Shown: piece after piece, positions 1 through 7,000 of the stretch
Numbering within the stretch: position 1 is the first letter of the stretch
How the letters are laid out: the number at the start of each line of letters is the position of its first letter
Origin: an uncultured Acetatifactor sp.
GTDB taxonomy: Bacteria > Bacillota > Clostridia > Lachnospirales > Lachnospiraceae
Direction of reading: 5' to 3'
Assembly: GCA_947644185.1 (NCBI GenBank)
Contig: CANRZC010000014.1
Coordinates: 1 to 16,768 of the forward strand
Length of the DNA: 16,768 nt
Notes under the pieces: model-generated
The model's input: only the letters and a program-made list of their open reading frames with translations
The model's database searches: none
Told to the model about the DNA's origin: nothing
Made by a program: the position numbers and the translations under genes

Positions 1-437
1 GCAAAAGTGAACTGGCTCTTTTTCTTCATCATTACATTCAATTGTTTTCGGAGACCCTCATAGGCCATCAGGAGAAGACCTCCCCGGCTTTTGCCATGAA
101 ATGCTATATCGAGCAGAATGTGCACCGCTCCCTGCATATCGATGAGATCGCAGCCCATGCCCATCTCTCCCGGTCCCGGGCCAACGAAGTGTTCAAACGT
201 ACTTACTCTACCCCCCCGTACCGCTACTACCTGTCCCTGCGGCTGGAGATTTCCATGAACCTGCTGCGCCACTCCCCCATGACCATCCAGGAAATCTCCA
301 ACCATCTGGACTTTCCGGACTACCATCATTTCACGGCATTTTTCAAGAAATGGTGCGGCATGACGCCCAGCCAATATCGGCAAAAGTATAAACTGGAGCA
401 GAATAAGCATATTGCGGAATCCGCCAGATTGTATTAA
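1..437 (+). CDS. AraC-family transcriptional regulator, C-terminal part (5' end outside window)
   Basis: The reading frame is open from the first complete codon (position 3) to the TAA at 435-437, so the gene begins upstream of the window; the TTG at 42 is not its true start. The visible part is about 145 residues and holds the two-helix-turn-helix AraC DNA-binding domain. The first HTH is around LHIDEIAAHAHLSRSRANEV. The second is around MTIQEISNHLDFPDYHHFTA and is followed by the family's hallmark GMTPSQYR. A short basic tail ends the protein. The N-terminal sensing domain is not visible, so the effector and targets are unknown. AraC proteins of this kind in Firmicutes often control nearby carbohydrate genes, but here only the unrelated rubrerythrin gene lies downstream, with its own promoter. 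Confidence 0.93.
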   Translation, partial: KSELALFLHHYIQLFSETLIGHQEKTSPAFAMKCYIEQNVHRSLHIDEIAAHAHLSRSRANEVFKRTYSTPPYRYYLSLRLEISMNLLRHSPMTIQEISNHLDFPDYHHFTAFFKKWCGMTPSQYRQKYKLEQNKHIAESARLY

Positions 438-474
438 ATGTCTGTAATAAAATAACTGCCACTTTTGGAAACAG

Positions 475-503
475 TTGCAAATGCTGTCTGGATATGTTAC
501 TAT
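475..503 (+). promoter_or_regulatory. Sigma-A-type extended -10 promoter for rubrerythrin
   Basis: TTGCAA (475-480), a 17-base spacer, then TACTAT (498-503) preceded by TGT (an extended -10 TGn). Predicted transcription start is near 510. This leaves a leader of about 170 nt before the rubrerythrin ATG at 681. A TGTCTG/CAGACA inverted repeat (485-490/508-513) brackets the -10 and could be an operator or an RNA stem. I see no clear PerR-type box. Confidence 0.65.
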
Positions 504-509
504 GGTTGC

Positions 510-680
510 AGACAATTTTGACGTTTAATGGATGTAGCATTTGGTCTGGGCGTTTTGCCTAAAAGTATCCATTCATTATTTAAGAGAGCAGGCAGGCTTT
601 CTTGCTGAGAATGAATGTACCAGTGCCGGAGACAGAGAAGCTGGCTGACATAGTGGTGGAAAAGAAAATGGAGGAAAACA
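510..680 (+). other. Long rubrerythrin 5' leader with stem-forming repeats
   Basis: The 438-680 gap holds no convincing gene. After the promoter, a leader of about 170 nt contains AATGGAT (527-533) and its complement ATCCATT (567-573). These enclose a small GGC/GCC hairpin near 549-559. The ribosome binding site GGAGG (670-674) lies 6 nt before the ATG. No known riboswitch class is recognisable by eye. The leader may simply stabilise the message or may be regulatory. Confidence 0.35.
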
Positions 681-1220
681 ATGGCAACAAAGTATGCAGG
701 CACACAGACAGAAAAAAATTTGGAGGCAGCATTTGCAGGGGAATCCCAGGCGAGAAATAAGTACACCTATTTCGCATCCGCTGCCAAAAAGGAAGGTTAC
801 GAGCAGATTGCAGCCCTTTTCCTGAAGACCGCTGACAATGAAAAGGAACATGCCAAGATGTGGTTTAAGGAATTAAACGGCATCGGGGATACCAGCGCAA
901 ATCTGGCTGCAGCCGCAGAGGGCGAGAACTATGAGTGGACCGATATGTATGAGGGCTTTGCCAAGACCGCTGAGGAGGAGGGATTCCCTGAGCTGGCAGC
1001 AAAGTTCCGCCTGGTAGGGGCTATCGAGAAGCATCATGAGGAGCGTTACCGGGCTTTGCTTCACAATGTGGAGACTGCTGCCGTATTTGAGAAAAGTGAG
1101 GTAAAGGTATGGGAGTGCCGCAACTGCGGTCATATCGTGGTAGGTACTAAGGCCCCTGAGGTCTGCCCCACCTGCAATCACCCTCAGAGCTATTTTGAGG
1201 TTCATGGGGAGAATTATTAA
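681..1220 (+). CDS. rbr: Rubrerythrin
   Basis: A 179-residue cytoplasmic non-haem iron protein. Members of this family reduce hydrogen peroxide in anaerobes, taking electrons from NAD(P)H via rubredoxin-type partners. Residues 1-130 are the ferritin-like diiron four-helix domain: GES at 20-22, ExxH at 54-57 (EKEH) and a second ExxH at 116-119 (EKHH). Residues 140-179 are a rubredoxin-like domain with CxxC at 146-149 and CPxC at 162-165, which bind one iron. Length and domain order are those of classical rubrerythrin. The ATG start is fixed by GGAGG six bases upstream. The gene appears monocistronic, with its own promoter and a terminator at 1275-1314. It marks the host as an oxygen-sensitive anaerobe. 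Confidence 0.97.
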   Translation: MATKYAGTQTEKNLEAAFAGESQARNKYTYFASAAKKEGYEQIAALFLKTADNEKEHAKMWFKELNGIGDTSANLAAAAEGENYEWTDMYEGFAKTAEEEGFPELAAKFRLVGAIEKHHEERYRALLHNVETAAVFEKSEVKVWECRNCGHIVVGTKAPEVCPTCNHPQSYFEVHGENY

Positions 1221-1274
1221 TTCCAGGCGAAGGCTTTGGATTTGGCAAATTTTAATAACTGCCCGTAAAAATAT

Positions 1275-1314
1275 CCCGGCCCGCAAGTGTATTGCTTTGC
1301 GGGCCGGGTTTCTT
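1275..1314. terminator. Bidirectional terminator between rubrerythrin and the convergent ABC cassette
   Basis: A perfect 12-bp stem, CCCGGCCCGCAA (1275-1286) with TTGCGGGCCGGG (1297-1308), and a 10-nt loop. On the plus strand it is followed by TTTCTT; on the minus strand by ATATTTTTA. It can therefore end both the rubrerythrin transcript and the permease operon arriving from the right. Confidence 0.88.
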
Positions 1315-1333
1315 CATGGGCATAGAACCCATG
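1315..1333. other. Short hairpin next to the permease stop codon
   Basis: CATGGG (1315-1320) and CCCATG (1328-1333) form a 6-bp stem with a 7-nt loop. It lies between the shared terminator and the stop of the last permease gene. It has no T run, so it may only stabilise the 3' end of the operon transcript. Confidence 0.4.
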
Positions 1334-1336
1334 GAC

Positions 1337-2008
1337 TCACATCACCCTGCGCAAAAAGGCCGACTGGGACAACTTATCTATAGGCGCCTTATAGACCAAA
1401 AGCGAAGACAAGCACTGAAGAACTGCCCCCACAGCCAGAATTCCAATTCCTCCCACTGCTGTCTGCCAGAACCTGAATTTCTCCCAGGCCAGGAGCTGAT
1501 ACAGCCACTCCTTATTGGTCAGTCCAGTGGAAAGCGTTAGGCACAGAATGGGAATCATAATCACTGAAGCGATAATAAAATATTTGTAAGCCACTCCCAT
1601 ATAGAACATCACTACCGCCAGCATAAAAGCCAGCATTATCAGGTTCATGCATGCATAGCTTTGTTCTTCCGGTTTTCCTGTCAGCATGATGCCGTATATC
1701 AGAACCGTCACCAGATACATGGCTGACATGATAGTAAAATTAACCATTGCAGGAATACTGGTCTGCAGCTTCTTTTTCATGGGAGATGCCTGAATCATAC
1801 CCGTTATACTTAAGGAATAGAGCATCTGCGTAGGCAACATCCCCGCCGCCATCACCAGATAGGTGGCCGGGAACACATCTCTCACTGTGCCCCCCAGGGC
1901 AATGGACGCAATCCCCAGCACCAGTATCATGCCTCCCAGAATACAGTTCATCTTTATGCCATAGGCATGGCGCATCATCTTCATCCCCAGCTTCCAATCA
2001 TTGATCAT
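1337..2008 (-). CDS. ABC-2-type membrane permease, second subunit of the GntR-linked ABC cassette
   Basis: A 223-residue, very hydrophobic protein with about six predicted membrane segments, roughly at residues 21-39, 47-65, 86-110, 119-136, 139-158 and 180-205. It has a basic C-terminus and no catalytic motif. I place the start at the ATG at 2008 (MINDWKLG) rather than ten codons upstream, because GGAGAGGAG sits 5 nt before it on the minus strand. The start overlaps the end of the preceding permease by 11 nt, which implies translational coupling. It is probably one half of the membrane channel served by the ATPase at 2827-3729. No close family is identifiable by eye beyond ABC-2/YtrC-D-like permeases, and the substrate is unknown. 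Confidence 0.78.
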   Translation of the reverse strand: MINDWKLGMKMMRHAYGIKMNCILGGMILVLGIASIALGGTVRDVFPATYLVMAAGMLPTQMLYSLSITGMIQASPMKKKLQTSIPAMVNFTIMSAMYLVTVLIYGIMLTGKPEEQSYACMNLIMLAFMLAVVMFYMGVAYKYFIIASVIMIPILCLTLSTGLTNKEWLYQLLAWEKFRFWQTAVGGIGILAVGAVLQCLSSLLVYKAPIDKLSQSAFLRRVM

Positions 2009-2699
2009 AATAGCTCCTCTCCACCCTTTTTCGGGCAATTCTCACAGCCAACACACTCACCAAAATGCCTAAGCTCCCAAGCAATACATCTACAATAAGA
2101 AGATATCTCCCCAGATTCAGCAGAATCATGCCAAATGCCGTCAGGCCCGTAGCCCCATAGCCTATCAGACAATTTATCCACAGCATATCCGTGAATCTGG
2201 ACAGAAACGTGCCCAGGACGGATACAAAATAGGAGAGCAGGACAAAATACAGCAAGGCCTCCCCGCCATAGGAACCGCAAAAATTGCCAAAGCTCAGGGC
2301 TTTGCCTGCCACCAAAATGCCTCCCAATCGGCACAGGGCAATCATACACAGGGCAGATAGAAATTTTCGCCCTAAATCCACCCAAAGCGCACTTTTTAAA
2401 ATTCCCAGCCCCTGGCCGGATGTCTTCAGATATTCCAGCCCTATGGAGTCCTTTGTCTGAATCCCTCCAAACAGCCAGTTATCAGAGATTATCTCTGTCA
2501 TGGGCAGAAGCACCGCGCCCAGCACCACGCTGACTCCCCCGTCTCCCTGGACGCAGCCCTCTATCCACAGACTAAGTCCCATGAGCACAACCGGCATCAC
2601 CAGATACACACCAAGACGATACCAGACACTGGTAAATACCAGATAACTTTTAATTCCTCTTCTCATACGCCAAACCATCCCCTTCCGACTTCGCCGCAT
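1998..2699 (-). CDS. ABC-2-type membrane permease, first subunit of the GntR-linked ABC cassette
   Basis: A 233-residue polytopic membrane protein. A basic N-terminus is followed by about six hydrophobic stretches, near residues 20-46, 55-72, 112-135, 146-168, 172-195 and 200-222. The end is basic (ARKRVER). It pairs with the following permease, overlapping its start. The start is uncertain: the ATG at 2699 has a poor ribosome site, while the ATG at 2666 (MRRGIKSYL) has GGAAGGGG upstream at a rather long spacing. The gene lies 127 nt behind the ATPase, across an unusually structured spacer. By family knowledge it acts with the ATPase as an exporter or membrane-stress transporter; the substrate is not inferable. 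Confidence 0.78.
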   Translation of the reverse strand: MRRSRKGMVWRMRRGIKSYLVFTSVWYRLGVYLVMPVVLMGLSLWIEGCVQGDGGVSVVLGAVLLPMTEIISDNWLFGGIQTKDSIGLEYLKTSGQGLGILKSALWVDLGRKFLSALCMIALCRLGGILVAGKALSFGNFCGSYGGEALLYFVLLSYFVSVLGTFLSRFTDMLWINCLIGYGATGLTAFGMILLNLGRYLLIVDVLLGSLGILVSVLAVRIARKRVERSYYDQ

Positions 2700-2700
2700 G

Positions 2701-2837
2701 CCGCTTCAGCGGTCCATACACCAGAAAGCAATTTCCGGTGTCAAATTGGTGCCAGACCGGAAGAACGCCTCTCTTGCGTTCTTCCAGGTGAAACTTAGAA
2801 AATCTTAGCTTGTGTCCTTTACAAGCTTAGATTTTCT
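2701..2837 (-). repeat. Array of hairpins between the ABC ATPase and the first permease
   Basis: Three strong inverted repeats and one small one lie in succession. (a) Arms 2797-2813 and 2821-2837: 17 positions with one mismatch and a 7-nt loop; the ATPase stop codon is inside one arm. (b) GGAAGAACGC/GCGTTCTTCC, 2759-2768/2776-2785: perfect, 7-nt loop. (c) Arms 2718-2727/2732-2741: ten pairs with one G-U in the minus-strand RNA and a 4-nt loop. (d) CCGC/GCGG at 2701-2712. None is followed by a T run, so these are probably processing, stability or differential-expression elements and not terminators. Confidence 0.75.
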
Positions 2838-3729
2838 TTTCGCCTTGCATACTTTTCATAACTGCCACACTAATCTGGGACAAAGTAGGCGTCTCCATAC
2901 TCACATCCATTCCCGCCAGCCCCTCCAGCTTCTCTGCCAGACAGATTCCCTCAAAGCCGTAAGCGCTTCTGTTCATGGAAAAGAGCACCTTTTTGGCCTG
3001 TTCCGCATCTGCAGCCTCCCCCTTCACCAGAATATATTTCTCCTTCAGATCCTCCACAAAGCCCTGCTCCACAATGCAGCCATGCTCCAGGATAATGGCG
3101 TAGTCTGTCACGTTTTCCATGTCGGATATGTTGTGGGTAGAGAAGAAGACGGATTTCTCCCCGCTGCCCTGATCCAGATAATCCCGTATCATATCGCAGA
3201 GCCTATCCCGCATCAGGGGATCCAGGGGAGATGCAGGCTCATCTAGCACCAAAAGCTTTGTGTCCCTTGCCAGAACTGCTGCCAGCATCAGCTTCATCCT
3301 GTTGCCGTCAGAAAGGCTCTTCACCTGCTTTGTCACATCCATGCCACTTCCGCCGATTCCAAGTTCCCCACAGAGCCTCCGATATCTGTCCCTGTGGAAA
3401 TTGGTGAAGAGCAGTTCGCTGATCTCCTCCACCTGGCTGATGGTCCACTGGGGCAGGAAGTAGCAGCCAGGCCCTGTATAGCCCATCTGTTCCTGCACAT
3501 CTGTGTCAATTCCCTTTTCCTGGCGGTTAAAATAGGAAATCTCTCCCTTATAATCCAGCCGAATGCCAGCCAGGATGTTCAGCAGCGTGGTCTTTCCTGC
3601 TCCATTTTCACCGATCAAGGCAGTGGCAAATCCTTTGGGCAGCTCCAGCCGGGAAACGGAAAGCTTAAAACCTTTAAAATTCTTCTGCAAATTCCATGCC
3701 TCCAATGCCTTTTCCTCTATTTTGCTCAT
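2827..3729 (-). CDS. ABC transporter ATP-binding protein (YtrB/BcrA-like)
   Basis: A 300-residue cytoplasmic ATPase that would power the two downstream permeases. Walker A is GENGAGKTT at 40-48. The signature is the variant LSDGN at 138-142 in place of LSGGQ. Walker B is KLLVLDEP (157-164), followed by a D-loop reading ASPLDP, and the switch histidine is H198 in FFSTHN. The 80-residue C-terminal extension is typical of BcrA/YtrB-type exporter ATPases. The start is set by AGGAGG 6 nt before the ATG on the minus strand. It follows the GntR gene by 22 nt, so the two are co-transcribed. The substrate is unknown; relatives act in drug or peptide resistance or in cell-envelope stress. Confidence 0.93.
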   Translation of the reverse strand: MSKIEEKALEAWNLQKNFKGFKLSVSRLELPKGFATALIGENGAGKTTLLNILAGIRLDYKGEISYFNRQEKGIDTDVQEQMGYTGPGCYFLPQWTISQVEEISELLFTNFHRDRYRRLCGELGIGGSGMDVTKQVKSLSDGNRMKLMLAAVLARDTKLLVLDEPASPLDPLMRDRLCDMIRDYLDQGSGEKSVFFSTHNISDMENVTDYAIILEHGCIVEQGFVEDLKEKYILVKGEAADAEQAKKVLFSMNRSAYGFEGICLAEKLEGLAGMDVSMETPTLSQISVAVMKSMQGEKKI

Positions 3730-3751
3730 ATTTTTCCTCCTACTTTCTTTC

Positions 3752-4135
3752 CTAGTCTTCCCTTTCCTCCTGCATGTCCAGCAAAGTATGCAGAATCTCC
3801 TGCAGCTCCTTATCTGTCATGCCGGCGATTCTGGCTGCATGGATTGCCTCCAGCAAGGCATCCTCCACCTTGCGCAGGTGCTGTTCCTTTAACATCTCGC
3901 TGTCCTGGGCATTCACATAGAAGCCCTTGCCCTGGGCCGCTGTCACAAGCCCCTCTGCCTCCAACTGTTCATAGGCTTTCATGGTGGTAATCACACTGAT
4001 TCGCAAGTCTTTGGCCAGTCCTCTGATGGAGGGAAGATATTCTCCCTCTTTTAATTTCCCTGCCAGGATGTCTGCCTTCAGCTGCTGGGCAATCTGCTGA
4101 TAGATGGGGACACCTGAGTTCTGTAATAGTTTCAA
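3752..4135 (-). CDS. GntR-family transcriptional regulator, YtrA subfamily
   Basis: A 127-residue regulator. Residues 5-75 are the GntR winged helix (PIYQQIAQQLKADILAGKL, then LPSIRGLAKDL and a TTMKAYEQLEAEGL recognition region, then GKGFYV). The roughly 50-residue helical tail is too short for a large effector domain, which defines the YtrA subfamily. In that subfamily the gene is normally first in an operon with ABC transporter genes and represses it, as seen here. The start is TTG at 4135, supported by AAGGAG 9 nt upstream and by the immediate start of the conserved domain. The operator palindrome at 4154-4174 lies over its own promoter, so autorepression is likely. The effector is unknown. 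Confidence 0.92.
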   Translation of the reverse strand: MKLLQNSGVPIYQQIAQQLKADILAGKLKEGEYLPSIRGLAKDLRISVITTMKAYEQLEAEGLVTAAQGKGFYVNAQDSEMLKEQHLRKVEDALLEAIHAARIAGMTDKELQEILHTLLDMQEERED

Positions 4136-4153
4136 TACAGTCAGCTCCTTTGC

Positions 4154-4174
4154 TGTTTATATGTTATATATACA
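4154..4174 (-). promoter_or_regulatory. Candidate GntR operator palindrome
   Basis: TGTTTATAT (4154-4162), GTT, ATATATACA (4166-4174): 9-bp half-sites with a single mismatch and a 3-bp spacer. It covers the -10 hexamer of the operon promoter completely, so a bound dimer would block transcription. Assigning it to the adjacent GntR protein is inference from position and symmetry. Confidence 0.6.
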
Positions 4175-4195
4175 CCATAATCAGTTGTTTGTCAA
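4167..4195 (-). promoter_or_regulatory. Sigma-A promoter of the GntR-ABC operon
   Basis: Reading the minus strand: a perfect TTGACA (4195-4190), a 17-nt spacer, and TATATA (4172-4167). It lies directly upstream of the GntR ribosome site. Very close to consensus, it should be strong when not repressed. Confidence 0.8.
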
Positions 4196-4196
4196 C

Positions 4197-4214
4197 AAAA
4201 AAGAATGCTTTTTT
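4197..4214 (-). terminator. Weak A/T hairpin after the cellulase gene, possible terminator
   Basis: AAAAAAG (4197-4203) and CTTTTTT (4208-4214) can form a 7-bp stem with a 4-nt loop. The arm's own T run ends the structure. It sits between the cellulase stop (4241) and the -35 of the next promoter. The stem has only one G-C pair, so efficiency is doubtful and read-through into the GntR operon is possible. Confidence 0.3.
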
Positions 4215-4240
4215 GCAGAAAATTTCAAAAACCTTTTTCC

Positions 4241-5929
4241 TCAAAAAGAACCCTTCACAATAAATCCAATATTTCCCACGCTGCTTCCCGCCTCTATATG
4301 CCCATTGTAATCCATCTGGGAGATTGTCAGGGTATTCCCCTGTACCTGATAATTTCCGTTCCAGCTATCCTGCAGGGTGATATCCCCCTCAAAGGTCAGA
4401 CTGATGCTCCAGCCATCCTTTGCCGTATCTCCTGTGTTTGTAATGGTGACTTCATATTGATAATAATTCTCATTGTCCTGCTTCCATGTGTTTATTATCT
4501 TCGTCTCCACACTCAGTTCATCGGATCCCACGGCTTCACCTGCCTCTTTATTGCCTGAGGGCGTCTCCTGAGAGCTCTGTATTTCTTTATTTTCCAAATC
4601 ATTACTCTGCTCTTTTCCAGTCTGGGCCCCATCCCCAGCAGGCTTTTGGGGCTGGTTATTGTTCAGCATCTCCACCAGCCATTGCCCGGAGTCGCTGAGG
4701 TCCTCTTGCCCAAAGCCGCTTATCTTGCTACAGCTGCTTTTGAAGATTGCGGAGGTCTCCGATTTGTTGGACAGATTCCAGGCCACATAGCTAATACCGT
4801 ATTCGTCCATGGTCTCCACCCATTTGTCCGCCTGATTTCTGTCAATAGCACCGTTGCCGCTGGCATCGCAGATGCCATATTCCGACACAAACAAGGGAAG
4901 GCCGGCCTGGATAGCCCCCACCATGGTATCCCGCAGGGAATCTGTGTGGGTGGCGGCGTAGAAATGCAGGGTGTACATAATGTTGTCATATCCTGTGATG
5001 GGATCCGCCGCAGCCTGGTCCACATATTGAGACCAGTTAGGGGTGCCCACCAGAATGATGCCGTCTCTGTCTTCTTCCCGAATCACAGGGATTATCTGCT
5101 CCGCATAGGCCTTTATCTGGCTCCAGGAAGTGCCTCCGTTGGGCTCGTTGCAGATTTCGTAGAGCACATTGTCATAGTCCCCATAGGTCTCTGCCATCTC
5201 CCGGAAGAATTTCTTCGCCTCCTCCAAATAGGTATTGGGATTCCCGTCTGACAGAATATGCCAGTCAATGATAACGTAGAGGCCACAGTCTGTGGCATAG
5301 GATACACCCTGCTTCACCAGGGCCTTTAAGTCATCCTGATTGCCGCCTGTGCAGTACCCTCCGTTTTCTGCAGTGTACATGGCCAGGCGGATTACATTTG
5401 CGCCCCATTCCTCCTTTAACTGCCCAAAGCACTCTGCATTCACATATTCTGGATACCAGGCCAGGCCATGGGTGCTGATGCCCTTGAGCTGCACCGGATT
5501 GCCGGATCCGTCCACCAGCTGGGTGCCTGAAACTGACAAAGCGGAAGGGGTTGATTCGCTGCTGCCACCGGCTTTCACTTCACTGCTGTTCCCCTGAGTC
5601 CCCTCTGCTCCTGTCTCGTGGCTCTCTGCCTGGTTGGAATCCTTATTGTCAGTTTTTTCCCCGTCTTCTATCTCTTCGGACCTTCCTGCTACATCCTTTC
5701 CTTTCACACCATCCGATCCGGTATCTCCTGCCTCTTTTGTTCCCGCTGCTCCAGTCTGGTCCTTTTGGGCGGCTGCCTCTTCTTCGCTGGCCCTGTCTCC
5801 TGCTTCCGTAACTCCCTCTGCAAGCACTGCCTCTTTTGTCTCTTCTATTTCTTTCTGTCCACAGCCTGTGCCCCAAAGCATCCACAGCGCACAGATACAG
5901 CCATATAGCAAAATTTTTTTCCGCTTCAT
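4241..5929 (-). CDS. Lipoprotein endo-beta-1,4-glucanase (GH5 with C-terminal CBM2)
   Basis: A 562-residue enzyme predicted to be lipid-anchored on the outer face of the membrane and to cut internal beta-1,4-glucan bonds. A lipoprotein signal (MKRKKILLYG...) ends at C23 in GTGC, an atypical lipobox with Gly at -3. Residues 24-128 are a Glu/Gly/Lys/Ser/Thr-rich linker. Residues 129-422 are a GH5 barrel most like subfamily 2 (the Bacillus EglS type), with acid/base E262 in NEPNG and nucleophile E350 in VSEYG. It also carries DWHI at 222-225 and LHFYAATH at 321-328. A second linker (423-471) leads to a CBM2-like cellulose-binding module (472-562) with W482, W507 and W523. The start is the ATG at 5929, 5 nt after GGGAG; an in-frame TTG at 6001 is unlikely, since it lies in the -35 box. 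Confidence 0.94.
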   Translation of the reverse strand: MKRKKILLYGCICALWMLWGTGCGQKEIEETKEAVLAEGVTEAGDRASEEEAAAQKDQTGAAGTKEAGDTGSDGVKGKDVAGRSEEIEDGEKTDNKDSNQAESHETGAEGTQGNSSEVKAGGSSESTPSALSVSGTQLVDGSGNPVQLKGISTHGLAWYPEYVNAECFGQLKEEWGANVIRLAMYTAENGGYCTGGNQDDLKALVKQGVSYATDCGLYVIIDWHILSDGNPNTYLEEAKKFFREMAETYGDYDNVLYEICNEPNGGTSWSQIKAYAEQIIPVIREEDRDGIILVGTPNWSQYVDQAAADPITGYDNIMYTLHFYAATHTDSLRDTMVGAIQAGLPLFVSEYGICDASGNGAIDRNQADKWVETMDEYGISYVAWNLSNKSETSAIFKSSCSKISGFGQEDLSDSGQWLVEMLNNNQPQKPAGDGAQTGKEQSNDLENKEIQSSQETPSGNKEAGEAVGSDELSVETKIINTWKQDNENYYQYEVTITNTGDTAKDGWSISLTFEGDITLQDSWNGNYQVQGNTLTISQMDYNGHIEAGSSVGNIGFIVKGSF

Positions 5930-5973
5930 ATCCGCTCCCAATCCCTTCCCCTTTGTTTTCCGCCTTTTCTTAA

Positions 5974-6001
5974 ATTCTATCAGGACTGGGGTTTTTGTCA
6001 A
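5974..6001 (-). promoter_or_regulatory. Promoter of the cellulase gene
   Basis: On the minus strand: TTGACA (6001-5996), a 16-nt spacer, then TAGAAT (5979-5974) preceded by TGA, an extended -10. The predicted leader is about 35-40 nt. It is divergent from the epimerase promoter, with 45 bp between the two -35 boxes. Confidence 0.65.
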
Positions 6002-6046
6002 TAGACTGCTATTCCCGGCGTAACTTCCCCATATGCGTCTAAGTCC

Positions 6047-6076
6047 TTGACAGGCCCGGTTTCTATGGCATATGAT
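6047..6076 (+). promoter_or_regulatory. Promoter of the epimerase-glnA transcript
   Basis: TTGACA (6047-6052), an 18-nt spacer, then TATGAT (6071-6076). The start of transcription would be near 6083, with AAGGAGG shortly before the ATG at 6109. A CATATGC/GCATATG inverted repeat (6030-6036/6068-6074) overlaps the -10 and could be a regulator site. No clear CcpA cre box is visible. Confidence 0.65.
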
Positions 6077-6108
6077 ATTGGTAACAAATACCGGAAAAGG
6101 AGGATGTC

Positions 6109-6990
6109 ATGTCAGTTTATGAATTGAAAAACGGTGAAATATCCATTGCCGTAAACAGCCTGGGGGCAGAGCTAAAGTCCTTAAAGAAGCTGTCCACCGG
6201 CACAGAGTATCTGTGGTGTGCAGACCCAAAGTATTGGAACCGGACCTCGCCCATCCTGTTCCCCTTTGTGGGAAGTGCCAAAGACAAGAAATTTCAAACC
6301 AAGGGAGCCACTTATTCTATGACCCAGCATGGCTTTGCCAGAGACAGGGAGTTTACACTTTTGTCCCAGACTGAGAATGAAATCTGGTTTGGACTGGACT
6401 CTGACCAGGAGACTCTGAAAAAATACCCTTATGCCTTCTTCCTAAAGCTGGGGTACCGAATAGAAGGCTGCAAGGTCACAGTTCTGTGGCAGGTGGAGAA
6501 TCCCGGTGAAGAGACGCTGCCCTTCTCCATCGGCGGACACCCGGCCTTTTACTGCCCCATTGAAGAGGGCGCTGCCCGCAGGGATTATTTCCTGCATTTC
6601 GGCCAGGTAAGCCAGGTGCTCAGCACCAAAATCAGCGAGAATGGCCTAGCCTTAAGCGACACTGAGCTCTACCGCCTGGAGGATGGTTATCTCCCCCTTA
6701 CGGATCATCTGTTTGACCAGGATGCATTAGTCATAGAGGACAATCAGACCGATACCGTCTCCCTATGCAGGCCGGACAAAAGCTGGTATGTAAAGGTCAC
6801 CATGGATGCCCCCCTGTTCGGCGTATGGTCTCCGGCAGGCAGTTCGGTGGCGCCTTTCGTATGCATAGAGCCCTGGCATGGCAGATGCGACAGTGAGGAC
6901 TTTGCGGGAACGCTGGAGCAGCGCAAATGGGGGAACCAGGTTGCCCCTGGGGAAGCCTGGAAGGCTTCCTATACCATTGAGATTCGGTGA
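6109..6990 (+). CDS. Aldose 1-epimerase family protein (LacX-like mutarotase)
   Basis: A 293-residue cytoplasmic protein of the galactose mutarotase fold, which interconverts alpha and beta anomers of free or phosphorylated aldoses. Residues seen at the expected places: H74 in QHGFARD, H144 in GGHPAFYCP (catalytic acid role in the family) and E254 in CIEPWHG (catalytic base role). SPILFPFVG at 47-55 and the length match the LacX-like branch rather than classical GalM. AAGGAGG lies 5 nt before the ATG. It is divergent from the cellulase gene and 62 nt upstream of glnA, probably on the same transcript. The context suggests handling sugars released from beta-glucans, but the exact sugar is not known. 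Confidence 0.92.
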   Translation: MSVYELKNGEISIAVNSLGAELKSLKKLSTGTEYLWCADPKYWNRTSPILFPFVGSAKDKKFQTKGATYSMTQHGFARDREFTLLSQTENEIWFGLDSDQETLKKYPYAFFLKLGYRIEGCKVTVLWQVENPGEETLPFSIGGHPAFYCPIEEGAARRDYFLHFGQVSQVLSTKISENGLALSDTELYRLEDGYLPLTDHLFDQDALVIEDNQTDTVSLCRPDKSWYVKVTMDAPLFGVWSPAGSSVAPFVCIEPWHGRCDSEDFAGTLEQRKWGNQVAPGEAWKASYTIEIR

Positions 6991-7000
6991 GTATGTCTCC

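Noticed and set aside
438..497. PerR-type operator upstream of rubrerythrin
   Set aside because: I searched by eye for the expected A/T-rich inverted repeat and found none convincing.
611..760. 49-codon plus-strand frame starting in the rubrerythrin leader (MNVPVPETEK...)
   Set aside because: It runs into the rubrerythrin coding region in another frame, has no good ribosome site and no recognisable similarity.
2701..2837. Intercistronic hairpins considered as an intrinsic terminator
   Set aside because: No T run follows any stem on the minus strand, and the permeases need transcription through it.
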